This document shows positions 26,301 through 31,708 of a stretch of 33,158 nt of DNA, piece after piece. The position numbers were made by a program, and so were the translations under genes. Under the pieces are notes generated by a model. The model ran no database searches. It was given only the letters and a program-made list of their open reading frames with translations, and was not told the DNA's origin. The stretch lies in NCBI GenBank assembly GCA_900552775.1, contig USAP01000002.1, positions 1 through 33,158 on the forward strand. Reading direction: 5' to 3'. Each line of letters starts with the position of its first letter. Within the stretch, counting starts at the first letter, position 1. The stretch comes from an uncultured Eubacteriales bacterium. Lineage in GTDB: Bacteria; Bacillota; Clostridia; UMGS1883; UMGS1540.

Positions 26301-27129
26301 CTACAAACTGTACGCCGCCGTCCACATACATTCTCGGCTGACCTATATAAAAAGCCGCTGCATTCCCCATATAATCCTCCACCGCACTTTCCGATGCAAT
26401 TCCGCTTGCGGAGCTTCCTACCGTTCCGCCGCCCAAAGAAACATCTTTACCCTCGTTTTTCAACACAAAATCTGGTTTTTCGCTTTGGTAAACTGATATT
26501 TCGTCAATATAAAACTCGGGGTAAACGTTGCCTCCCGCAAAGCCCAGAGAATGAAATCTGAGAATGCTTATATTCTGAAAAGTTCCGCCGCCTATCAAAA
26601 TATCGCGCGCACGCTCCTTGCCGCGCACATAGTAATTTGCAAGTCCTGATTTGGTATTGATTTTAACTGTCAGCTTATAAAACTTACCCGTAGTAAGCTT
26701 TGAATACGCCGTTCCGTCAGGCGAGCAAAGCTGCAAACTGTTGTTGATTCTCAAAACCTCGCTCTCTTTTCCCGCCGAGTTTTTCATGTATATTCTGAAA
26801 TCCGAATTCGATTTTTTGTCAAATCTTACCTTGAAATCTATTACTACATTGTCTTCGAGGCCTCCGAGGCTTATGTCTGTGTAAAAATCCGACGGAGTGG
26901 AGGATGTGAATTTAAGACTCTTGTCACTCTCGGACGGAACGCTTTTAACCTCTATTTTATTTGTCTTGGCGTTCGCCACCATACTTGACGGCACCAAACC
27001 GTCCGCGGTATCGTTGAAGGTTTCGTGATATACGTAGGGAATCGTCACCGTCTCGCTTTGTGCGGCCGAAACGGGCAGAAACGACGAGCACATGAAAACC
27101 GACGTCATGATTGCAGCTATTTTTTTCAT
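23392..27129 (-). CDS. Secreted LamG / CuAO-N / heparinase II/III-fold / discoidin multimodular enzyme
   Basis: 1245 aa from the ATG at 27129, with GGAG six bases upstream and a signal peptide directly after (MKKIAAIMTSVFMCSSFLPV); an upstream ATG at 27198 would bury it. Modules: LamG-like (about 30-235), CuAO-N-like (about 250-385, GRTMVPLRAAGEALGADL and ASRVYVPIRAISE), heparinase II/III-like (about 400-965, HGHMDAGSFVLDGFG and RAEGHNTLVINP), a beta-rich linker domain, and a discoidin-like C-terminus (about 1105-1245, TRWSAEGNANIVFDLG). It equals the 1021-aa paralog plus an added N-terminal LamG-like module. Predicted extracellular polysaccharide lyase. It is the gene nearest the regulator and is driven by the promoter at 27305-27333, with a long, possibly structured leader. 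Confidence 0.88.
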   Translation of the reverse strand: MKKIAAIMTSVFMCSSFLPVSAAQSETVTIPYVYHETFNDTADGLVPSSMVANAKTNKIEVKSVPSESDKSLKFTSSTPSDFYTDISLGGLEDNVVIDFKVRFDKKSNSDFRIYMKNSAGKESEVLRINNSLQLCSPDGTAYSKLTTGKFYKLTVKINTKSGLANYYVRGKERARDILIGGGTFQNISILRFHSLGFAGGNVYPEFYIDEISVYQSEKPDFVLKNEGKDVSLGGGTVGSSASGIASESAVEDYMGNAAAFYIGQPRMYVDGGVQFVDADNTSAAPYIKEGRTMVPLRAAGEALGADLTYSEKDRSVTVEYEDKTAVFTVDKKTFEKDGEKISLDAAPEITASRVYVPIRAISETFGKKVTYDKCGLVVIADREDFFNFVTDLDVFRKLTGDLCFHAPTGAELVRRIKENFPDNEHPRLYANSDKIAVLRERIKNDANVAKWFESVKQLTEVYFKTDPVVYDIYDGIRLLSICRTARDRMQNLAFCYQMMGETRYADRCIEEMKAVCNFKDWNPYHFLDTSEMTEALSFAYDWLYDYLTPDMRETAKTAIIEKGLNQILEDYRDEPSGRRRTWKWAQSPVADNWNLVCNSGLLQGAMAVAEDVPEIAAEVFDGGLELIKKAVLLYGPDGAWYEGPGYWLYATSYYTDLMCCLDSVFSDTFGYLNVPGIAQTGYYITSITGPCGNFNFHDSDIGSVNSPEIFFLADKLHDAALSNLRMEQMADRGTNGTIRDILYYNPGLSGTAATMQKDYYFRDTEVASFRSDWDDSNSIFLGVHAGKTNVYHGHMDAGSFVLDGFGTRYASDLGADNYNIRDSVWNLYRYRAEGHNTLVINPSKDGGQKLAGAARIDRFESGINSGYAIMDLTDMYKDAESVSRGFKLTNNRSAVIVQDEIKTAEPADIWWFMHTTNDIEVAEDGKSATVKGKYKNLKVSLLADTPGTFSVMSATPMETSPQNSEQNKNLMYKKLAFHAENVSEITIPILMQFVIPVEGFEEKLSVPLVPLAQWTLDETGASEKPMLTSITVDGAELPGFKPDRYVYTYRIPAESDRMPEVKAEGSGEVSVKYTSSVPGYAVITVNDRVDSNVINQYIIKIDKEILKQAPEGVSQLSVKEVKASSVPQPENSPENTLDGDLSTRWSAEGNANIVFDLGESRSVKYLGLAVYQDTTNDGRQQYFDVLVSEDGENYTQVYSGESSGTTLEEEIFPIPETRGRYVKIYCKGTSVGNWNSLTECTLYGN

Positions 27130-27147
27130 ATAAAACTCCATTCCGCC

Positions 27148-27231
27148 GCTGCGCGTCGGCATTAATAATATCAAAATCAAATCTCCTCCGCGCAGCAAAA
27201 ACTAAAGGAGATCCTGCCGGAGACCGACGCG
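27148..27231 (-). promoter_or_regulatory. Possible structured RNA leader of the 1245-aa heparinase gene
   Basis: In the predicted 170-nt leader, CGCGTCGG (27224-27231) can pair with CCGACGCG (27152-27159), and GCTGCGCG (27189-27196) can pair with CGCGCAGC (27148-27155). The two pairings share 27152-27155 and exclude each other. A further ATCTCC/GGAGAT stem (27207-27212 with 27181-27186) sits between. The site ends about 10 bases before the Shine-Dalgarno. Mutually exclusive stems suggest a switch or attenuator, but no known riboswitch consensus is recognised. Confidence 0.35.
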
Positions 27232-27285
27232 GAAAATTTTTCGCATCAAGCTCCTTTACCGGATTTTGGGTTGCGTTTGTGATAC

Positions 27286-27314
27286 TTGACTAATTTATAT
27301 TTTTATGATACAAT
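27286..27314 (+). promoter_or_regulatory. Promoter of the AraC-type regulator
   Basis: TTGACT (27286-27291), 17-base spacer, TACAAT (27309-27314). It reads rightward into the regulator that starts at 27393. Its -10 box overlaps the -10 box of the leftward promoter. Confidence 0.7.
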
Positions 27315-27333
27315 GATGAATATGAAAAGTCAA
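27305..27333 (-). promoter_or_regulatory. Promoter of the 1245-aa heparinase gene
   Basis: Minus strand: TTGACT (27328-27333), 17-base spacer, TATCAT (27305-27310). It drives the surface-degradation locus leftward and overlaps the rightward regulator promoter, so RNA polymerase can occupy only one at a time. Confidence 0.65.
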
Positions 27334-27392
27334 TATAAAAAAGGTTAAATATTTTAATAATTTGTTCGCGAATTATTTTAAAGGAGAACAAA

Positions 27393-27580
27393 ATGCCAAA
27401 ATATATTAAACACACATTAACCCAGAAAATCAATATAAGGCAAGTTATTACCTATTTTTACAGAACCTTTCCCTATGGTTATTATGACCCTCCGGAAACT
27501 CATGATTTCTGGGAGCTTATATATATTGACGTAGGCGAACTTAAGCTTTTTGCCGGAGACAGAGAATATACCCTGAAATG
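27393..27580 (+). pseudogene. AraC-family regulator, N-terminal fragment cut at the junction
   Basis: About 62 codons of an AraC-type regulator's N-terminal cupin-like sensor domain are present, including FPYGYYDPPETHDFWELIYI and ELKLFAGDREYTL. AAGGAG six bases before the ATG and a good promoter support the start. The rest of the cupin and the DNA-binding helix-turn-helix domain are missing. After about base 27,578 the protein stops resembling the family and the DNA turns GC-rich. The frame stays open to 28172 only because it runs through GC-rich DNA and then out of frame over the aldolase gene. Divergent placement from the heparinase locus marks it as the likely local regulator. Whether the gene is truly broken or only cut by assembly cannot be settled from the sequence; assembly is favoured. 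Confidence 0.75.
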
Positions 27581-27600
27581 CCGTCTGCACGGTTTTCGCA
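27577..27600. other. Compositional junction between two unlike DNA segments
   Basis: Homology to AraC regulators ends here and base composition jumps. Left of it are AT-rich intergenic DNA and mixed codon use; right of it are GC-rich intergenic DNA, GC-ending codons and a repeat (27620-27655) that recurs at 30576-30666. The exact base cannot be fixed; no attachment site, insertion-sequence end or target duplication is visible. Confidence 0.75.
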
Positions 27601-27619
27601 TCTGCTGCCGGGGCGGGGT

Positions 27620-27655
27620 GCGGGCGCGCCTCCGCTTCAGTCGTGCTGACCCTCC
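27620..27655 (+). repeat. Single diverged copy of the 43-bp GC-rich repeat
   Basis: The stretch contains GCGGGCGCGCCTCCGCTTCA followed by a close match to the GTGCTGGCCCTCC tail of the two units at 30576-30666. This ties DNA from about 27,620 onward to the right-hand genome. The rest of 27581-27767 holds no gene that I can support. Confidence 0.75.
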
Positions 27656-27767
27656 ATTTCACTCCGGGCAGCCCTCCCCGCTGCGGCGCGCCCGCCGCAA
27701 CGGATGGCCCACCCCGACCGGGGGCACCGGTATCGTTATTATTTTCACAAAATTTTTGCGTATCTTA

Positions 27768-27796
27768 TTGCATTCGGGCGGGAATATTGCTAAAAT
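27768..27796 (+). promoter_or_regulatory. Promoter of the aldolase gene
   Basis: TTGCAT (27768-27773), 17-base spacer, TAAAAT (27791-27796), 44 bases before the start codon. Confidence 0.65.
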
Positions 27797-27840
27797 AGGA
27801 TCAGAGACCCACTCAAATCACCATTCAAGGAGGAAGTATT

Positions 27841-28776
27841 ATGCCACTGGTCACTACCAAGGAAATGTTCCGCAAGGCCTACGAGGGCGGCTACGCCATC
27901 GGCGCCTTCAATGTCAACAACATGGAGATCGTTCAGGCCATCACCGAGGCCGCCCAGCTGGAGCAGGCCCCTGTCATCCTGCAGGTTTCCGCCGGCGCCC
28001 GCAAGTACGCCAAGCACGTTTACCTCACCAAGCTGGTGGAGGCCGCCGTGCTGGATACCGATGTTCCCATCGCGCTGCACCTCGATCACGGCGACGGCTT
28101 CGAGATCTGCAAGGACTGCATCGACGGCGGTTTTACCTCCGTGATGATCGACGGTTCCAAGCTGAACTTTGAAGAAAACATCGCCGTGACCCGCAAGGTG
28201 GTGGAATACGCCCACGAGCGCGGCGTCATGGTAGAGGGCGAGCTGGGCAAGCTGGCCGGCATCGAGGACGCCGTCAATGTCAGCGAGGCGGACGCCCAGT
28301 TCACCAATCCCGCCGAGGTAGAGGAATTTGTGACCCGCACCGGCGTAGACTCCCTGGCCATCGCCATCGGCACCAGCCACGGCGCCTACAAGTTCAAGCC
28401 CGGCCAGAAGCCCCAGCTGCGCTTCGATATCCTGCAGGAGGTCAGCGAGCGTCTGCCCGGCTTCCCCATCGTTCTGCACGGTGCGTCCTCGGTCATCCAG
28501 GCCGATGTTGAAACCGTCAACCGCTTCGGCGGCAAGATGCCCGATGCCATCGGCATCCCCGAGGAGATGCTGCGCCACGCCGCCGAGATGGCCGTCTGCA
28601 AGATCAACATCGACAGCGACCTGCGTCTGGCCATGACCGCCGCCATCCGTCAGCATATGGCCGAGCATCCCGACCACTTTGACCCCCGTCAGTACCTCAC
28701 CCCCGCCCGTGACCACATCCGGGAGCTGGTACGCCACAAGATGCACGACGTTCTGGGCTGCTCCGGCAAAGCATAA
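27841..28776 (+). CDS. fba: Class II fructose-bisphosphate aldolase
   Basis: 311 aa, zinc-dependent cleavage of fructose 1,6-bisphosphate to glyceraldehyde 3-phosphate and dihydroxyacetone phosphate in glycolysis, cytoplasmic. Seen: GAFNVNN near the start, HLDHGDGFE at 80-88 (D82 catalytic, H83 zinc ligand), VEGELG at 131-136 (E134), GTSHGAYK at 177-184 (H180 zinc ligand) and VLHGASS at 211-217 (H213 zinc ligand). Length fits the family. AAGGAGG seven bases before the ATG fixes the start. It has its own promoter and terminator, so it is a single-gene unit. Codons end strongly in G or C, unlike the genes left of 27,580. The related tagatose-bisphosphate aldolase is a less likely alternative. 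Confidence 0.95.
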   Translation: MPLVTTKEMFRKAYEGGYAIGAFNVNNMEIVQAITEAAQLEQAPVILQVSAGARKYAKHVYLTKLVEAAVLDTDVPIALHLDHGDGFEICKDCIDGGFTSVMIDGSKLNFEENIAVTRKVVEYAHERGVMVEGELGKLAGIEDAVNVSEADAQFTNPAEVEEFVTRTGVDSLAIAIGTSHGAYKFKPGQKPQLRFDILQEVSERLPGFPIVLHGASSVIQADVETVNRFGGKMPDAIGIPEEMLRHAAEMAVCKINIDSDLRLAMTAAIRQHMAEHPDHFDPRQYLTPARDHIRELVRHKMHDVLGCSGKA

Positions 28777-28792
28777 ACCACACCATTCAAAA

Positions 28793-28818
28793 GTCCCGCC
28801 CACCGGCGGGGCTTTTTT
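28793..28818 (+). terminator. Terminator of the aldolase gene
   Basis: CCCGCC (28795-28800), loop CACC, GGCGGG (28805-28810), extended by two outer pairs, then TTTTTT (28813-28818). It starts 16 bases past the stop. Confidence 0.9.
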
Positions 28819-28823
28819 GCTGC

Positions 28824-29137
28824 CCTCTCCCCTGCGGTTTTTCTTCCCTGCGGCGGGTGGGCGACGGCGCTTCCCCCCCGATGAAAACCTTGCGGGGCGG
28901 CACGCCCTCTCACTTGCGGATTTCTTCCCTGCGGCAGGGTGGGCGGCGGTGCTTCCCCCCGTGAAAACCTTGCGGGTCGGCACATCTCCCCTGCGGATTT
29001 CTTCCCTGCGGTGGGTGGGCGGCGGTGCTTCCCCCCGGTAAATAACTTGCGGGGCGGCACCCCCTCTCCCCTGCGGGGTTTCTTCCCTGCGGCGGGTGGG
29101 CGGCGGTTCTTCCCCCCGGTGAAAACCTATGGGGCAA
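28824..29137 (+). repeat. Four tandem 77-81-bp GC-rich intergenic repeats
   Basis: Each unit holds TCTTCCCTGCGG, then a GGGTGGGCGGCGG-like segment, a CTTCCCCCC run and a GAAAACCTTGCGG-like end. The marker CTTCCCTGCGG starts at 28843, 28924, 29001 and 29082, so spacings are 81, 77 and 81. Units differ by small substitutions. This fills most of the 403-bp gap between the aldolase and SpoIID-like genes; no gene or promoter is seen there. The repeats are adjacent, without unique spacers, so this is not a CRISPR array. Confidence 0.9.
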
Positions 29138-29139
29138 GC

Positions 29140-29173
29140 AACCACCCGGCCTCCTTTTGGAAACCGGGTGGTT
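29140..29173 (-). terminator. Hairpin after the SpoIID-like gene, probable terminator
   Basis: A 10-bp perfect stem, AACCACCCGG (29140-29149) with CCGGGTGGTT (29164-29173), loop 14. It starts 6 bases beyond the minus-strand stop. The T-run is weak (TTGCTTG), so termination is likely but not certain. Confidence 0.6.
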
Positions 29174-29179
29174 CGCTGT

Positions 29180-30466
29180 TTATTTTACTACGGTGCCGGG
29201 GTAGTAGTGGTTCAGGATCTGCACATAATCCCAGCCCTGCTGGGCGTACAGCATACTGCCGGTCTGGCTCATCCCCACGCCGTGGCCGTAGCCGTAGGTG
29301 GTGACGGTAAAGCTGCGGCTGCCCTTATCATAGCTGATATCAAAGGCATGGCTGCGCAGCCCGAGGATGTTCTCCCGGATCTTTCGGCCGGTGGTGACGG
29401 TATCACCCACCCGCACGGTGCCCACATACTTGCCGTCGGTGCGGGAGGTGATCTCCAGCCAGTCGGCGGGGTCGTCATTGACGGGGTCGAGGTCGGTGTC
29501 GAGGGCGCTGTTCATTTTTTGCGCCATCTGCTCCGCTGTAAAGGTATAGTTCTTTTCATAGGGCGACCAGCTGTAGGAATACCCTACCTCGATGGAGGAA
29601 TCCACCGAAACGAGATAGGGGTACTGGGTGGTGTTCCAAACGCTTTGGGCGGTGGTGGTGACGCCGCAGCTGATGGAAAAATAGGTGCAGTTGGCGTACC
29701 GGCCGTTATAATAGACCGCCTGCCCCAGCACCTCCTTCACGCACGCCTTTACCTGGTCGCCCGGTTCGGCAGCGGAAAGCCGCAGGGTGGGGGCTCTGCC
29801 CAGATAGTCATTATAATACTTGATGTAGCTGTAGCTCGCCACCGCCATCGCCTTGGTGGACTCCCATGCGGTGGTGTTGCCCACCTCATTCTGCACCACA
29901 CGGCACAAAATCTCATAGGTATCGCCGGTAACGGGGGTGCTGCCGTCAATGACATTGAGGGTGCCGTAGCCGGTCGGCTCGGGTTCGGGGGTCGGCTCCG
30001 GCTCCGGTTCAGGGGTTGGAGTCGGGGTCGGGGTGGGGGTGGGTGTCGGGGTCGGTTCCGGCTCGGGGGCAGGGGTCGGAGTCGGAGTCGGGGTCGGCTC
30101 CGGCTGCTTTACCGGCTGCTCCGGCTTGGGGTCGGGCTTATTTTCGGTTTTATTGTCGGTTTTATTGTCGGTTTTATTGTCGGGCTTGGTATCGGTTTTG
30201 TCGGTCTTGTTTTCGGTCTTGCCGTTGGTTTTATCGTCGGATTTCTGCTCGGGCTTTTCCGCAGGCTGCCCGGGGGTCCCGGCGGGCGGCTCGTCCTCCT
30301 CGGTGATCTCATTTTTGGGGATATGCTCCCAGTCCGGCAGCAGGGCCTGCCCGCTTTGCATGGTGGGGGCGACCGGAATGTCGTCACCGGCAACGGGGGC
30401 GCTGCCGCAGGCGGCCAGCAGCAGCAGGGCGGCGCAGGCGGCCAGTATGCGGGTCGATTTGGGCAT
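29180..30466 (-). CDS. SpoIID/LytB-domain lipoprotein with long repetitive linker
   Basis: 428 aa from the ATG at 30466 (AAGGAGG seven bases upstream); an open stretch further upstream crosses the promoter and is not coding. Lipoprotein signal with lipobox LLAACGS, Cys near residue 20. Residues about 45-185 are low complexity: KTDNKT-type repeats, then Pro-Thr and Pro-Glu repeats, a likely wall-spanning linker. The SpoIID-like domain (about 190-428) has NEVGNTTAWESTKAMAVASY, where the Glu matches the catalytic Glu region of SpoIID, and GYGHGVGMSQTGS near the end. SpoIID is a lytic transglycosylase acting on denuded peptidoglycan glycans in sporulation; LytB-type homologs act on or modulate vegetative wall hydrolysis. 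The lipoprotein linker form suggests an envelope role rather than canonical SpoIID of engulfment. Single-gene unit with its own promoter. Confidence 0.87.
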   Translation of the reverse strand: MPKSTRILAACAALLLLAACGSAPVAGDDIPVAPTMQSGQALLPDWEHIPKNEITEEDEPPAGTPGQPAEKPEQKSDDKTNGKTENKTDKTDTKPDNKTDNKTDNKTENKPDPKPEQPVKQPEPTPTPTPTPAPEPEPTPTPTPTPTPTPTPEPEPEPTPEPEPTGYGTLNVIDGSTPVTGDTYEILCRVVQNEVGNTTAWESTKAMAVASYSYIKYYNDYLGRAPTLRLSAAEPGDQVKACVKEVLGQAVYYNGRYANCTYFSISCGVTTTAQSVWNTTQYPYLVSVDSSIEVGYSYSWSPYEKNYTFTAEQMAQKMNSALDTDLDPVNDDPADWLEITSRTDGKYVGTVRVGDTVTTGRKIRENILGLRSHAFDISYDKGSRSFTVTTYGYGHGVGMSQTGSMLYAQQGWDYVQILNHYYPGTVVK

Positions 30467-30508
30467 CGGGGGGCCTCCTTTCGGGCAGTTTTGTAATATT
30501 CCGACTAT

Positions 30509-30537
30509 ATTATACAGAATAGAAACGGGTTTGTCTA
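30509..30537 (-). promoter_or_regulatory. Promoter of the SpoIID-like gene
   Basis: Minus strand: TAGACA (30532-30537), 17-base spacer, TATAAT (30509-30514), 42 bases before the start codon. A sigma-A-type promoter points to vegetative rather than sporulation-specific expression. Confidence 0.8.
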
Positions 30538-30575
30538 CCAAAAGGTGACGGCCGGCGGCAGAAAAGTGTGGGGAA

Positions 30576-30666
30576 GCGGGCGCAGCCTCCGCTTGACTCG
30601 TGCTGGCCCTCCACCACGGCGGGCGCGACCTCCGCTTGACTCGTGCTGGCCCTCCGCCACGGCGGG
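30576..30666 (+). repeat. Two tandem copies of a 43-bp GC-rich repeat
   Basis: Units begin at 30576 and 30619. Each contains CCTCCGCTTGACTCGTGCTG followed by GCCCTCC and CCACGGCGGGC, and they are nearly identical. A third, diverged copy lies at 27620-27655. No gene is seen between 30538 and 30667. Confidence 0.85.
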
Positions 30667-30667
30667 C

Positions 30668-30702
30668 AAAAAACAGGGCGGGAGCCCTTGCGCCCCCGCC
30701 CC
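30668..30702 (-). terminator. Terminator of the DUF937 gene
   Basis: Minus strand: GGGCGGG (30695-30701) pairs with CCCGCCC (30676-30682); a short spacer and TTTTTT (30668-30673) follow. It lies just past the stop of the gene at 30717. Confidence 0.75.
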
Positions 30703-30716
30703 GATGCTGCGGATCT

Positions 30717-31688
30717 TTACTTTTTGCCGCCCAGCAGGCTGCCCAGTACGCTGCCCAACAACTCGGCGGCGTCATCCTCCTTTTTGGCGGACTTCTTCGC
30801 AGTCGCGGTTTTCTTCCCGCTAGAAGCGGCTTTCTTTCCGCCGGAAGCAGTCGTCTTTTTCCCGGAGGCAGTAGTTTTCTTTCCGGATGAGGAAGTCGTC
30901 TTTTTCCCGGAAGCAGTAGTTTTCTTTCCGGTAGTGGTTTTCTTCTTGCCGGAGGTGGTGGTTTTCTTGCCGGAGGAAGATGTTTTCTTCTTGCCGGAGG
31001 ACTTTTTCTCCTCCTCGGCAGAGGTATCCAGCATACCGCCCAGCAGGCTGCCCGCCAGGGAGGTAAGCAGATCGCCGCTGTCGTTTTTCTTCTTTTTGCC
31101 GCTGCCGCCGCCCAGAGCGTTGGTCAGCAGGCCGCCCGCCAGAGAGGTCAGCAGATCGCCGCCGTCCTCCTTTTCGGCGCTGCCGCCCAGCAGGCTGCCC
31201 GCCAGGGACACCAGCGTGCTGCCGTCGTCCTCATCGTCCTCACCGCCGCCCAGCAGGCCGGTCAGCAGGCTGCCCAGCCCGGCGCTTTTGGTCTTGGTCT
31301 TTTTCTTCTGGCTGCCCAGCGCCGCCAGCAGCAGCGGGGCCGCCATGGTCAGGATCTTGGTGGTATCGGTCTTGCTGGCGCCGCTTTTCTTCGCAACGGC
31401 CTTTTGCACGGCGTCATTCTGCCCGCCCAGTATTTTGGTCAGGATTTTGGCGCCGTCCTCGGTATCCACCTTCCCCAAAAGGCCGGAAAGCCCCTCGGCA
31501 GTGGTGTGGTCGTCCAACGCCCGGGCCAAGCTTTCGGCGCCCTCCTCGGTGGAGGCGTTCTGCGCCATGGCGCCCACCAGTGCGGGCAGGGCATTGGCCA
31601 GAACGTTTTGGGTATCCTTTTCGCTGGTGCCGGTTTGCCCGGCGATGGAGGAGATCACGCTGCCGGAAAGCAGATCGGTCAAATTCAT
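30717..31688 (-). CDS. DUF937-type protein with leucine/glycine repeats and lysine-rich tail
   Basis: 323 aa. The N-terminal 130 residues resemble DUF937 (YidB-like) proteins, short helical units such as DLLSGSVISSIAGQTG and AAPLLLAALGSQKKK. The middle (about 130-225) repeats an amphipathic phrase like DLLTSLAGSLLGG at least three times, separated by acidic or Lys-rich stretches. The tail (about 225-310) is dozens of Lys in SGKKTTAS-like repeats, similar in make-up to histone-H1-like bacterial proteins, and the extreme C-terminus returns to ELLGSVLGSLLGG. No signal peptide. Function unknown; the basic tail could bind nucleic acid or anionic polymers. GGGGAG eight bases before the ATG supports the start. 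It lies 20 bp after the membrane-protein gene, so the two are probably cotranscribed from 32463-32491. Confidence 0.82.
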   Translation of the reverse strand: MNLTDLLSGSVISSIAGQTGTSEKDTQNVLANALPALVGAMAQNASTEEGAESLARALDDHTTAEGLSGLLGKVDTEDGAKILTKILGGQNDAVQKAVAKKSGASKTDTTKILTMAAPLLLAALGSQKKKTKTKSAGLGSLLTGLLGGGEDDEDDGSTLVSLAGSLLGGSAEKEDGGDLLTSLAGGLLTNALGGGSGKKKKNDSGDLLTSLAGSLLGGMLDTSAEEEKKSSGKKKTSSSGKKTTTSGKKKTTTGKKTTASGKKTTSSSGKKTTASGKKTTASGGKKAASSGKKTATAKKSAKKEDDAAELLGSVLGSLLGGKK

Positions 31689-31708
31689 CTCATCAGCTCC
31701 CCTTTCCG

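Noticed and set aside
27577..27600. Genomic island or prophage insertion at the junction
   Set aside because: No integrase, transposase, tRNA attachment site or target duplication; the genes to the right are housekeeping.
27393..28172. 259-codon frame as a complete novel protein fused to the AraC start
   Set aside because: Only the first 62 or so codons look like a protein family; the rest passes through repeat DNA and then overlaps fba out of frame.
28824..29137. CRISPR array
   Set aside because: Units are adjacent, 77-81 bp, drifted, without unique spacers, and there are no cas genes.
27790..29145. 451-codon minus-strand open frame
   Set aside because: Antisense to the aldolase gene and through the 80-bp tandem repeats; long only because the DNA is GC-rich.
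29129..30496. 455-codon plus-strand open frame
   Set aside because: It lies opposite the SpoIID-like lipoprotein gene; its Gly/Arg-rich repeats are the complement of the Pro/Thr stalk, and there is no supporting ribosome site.
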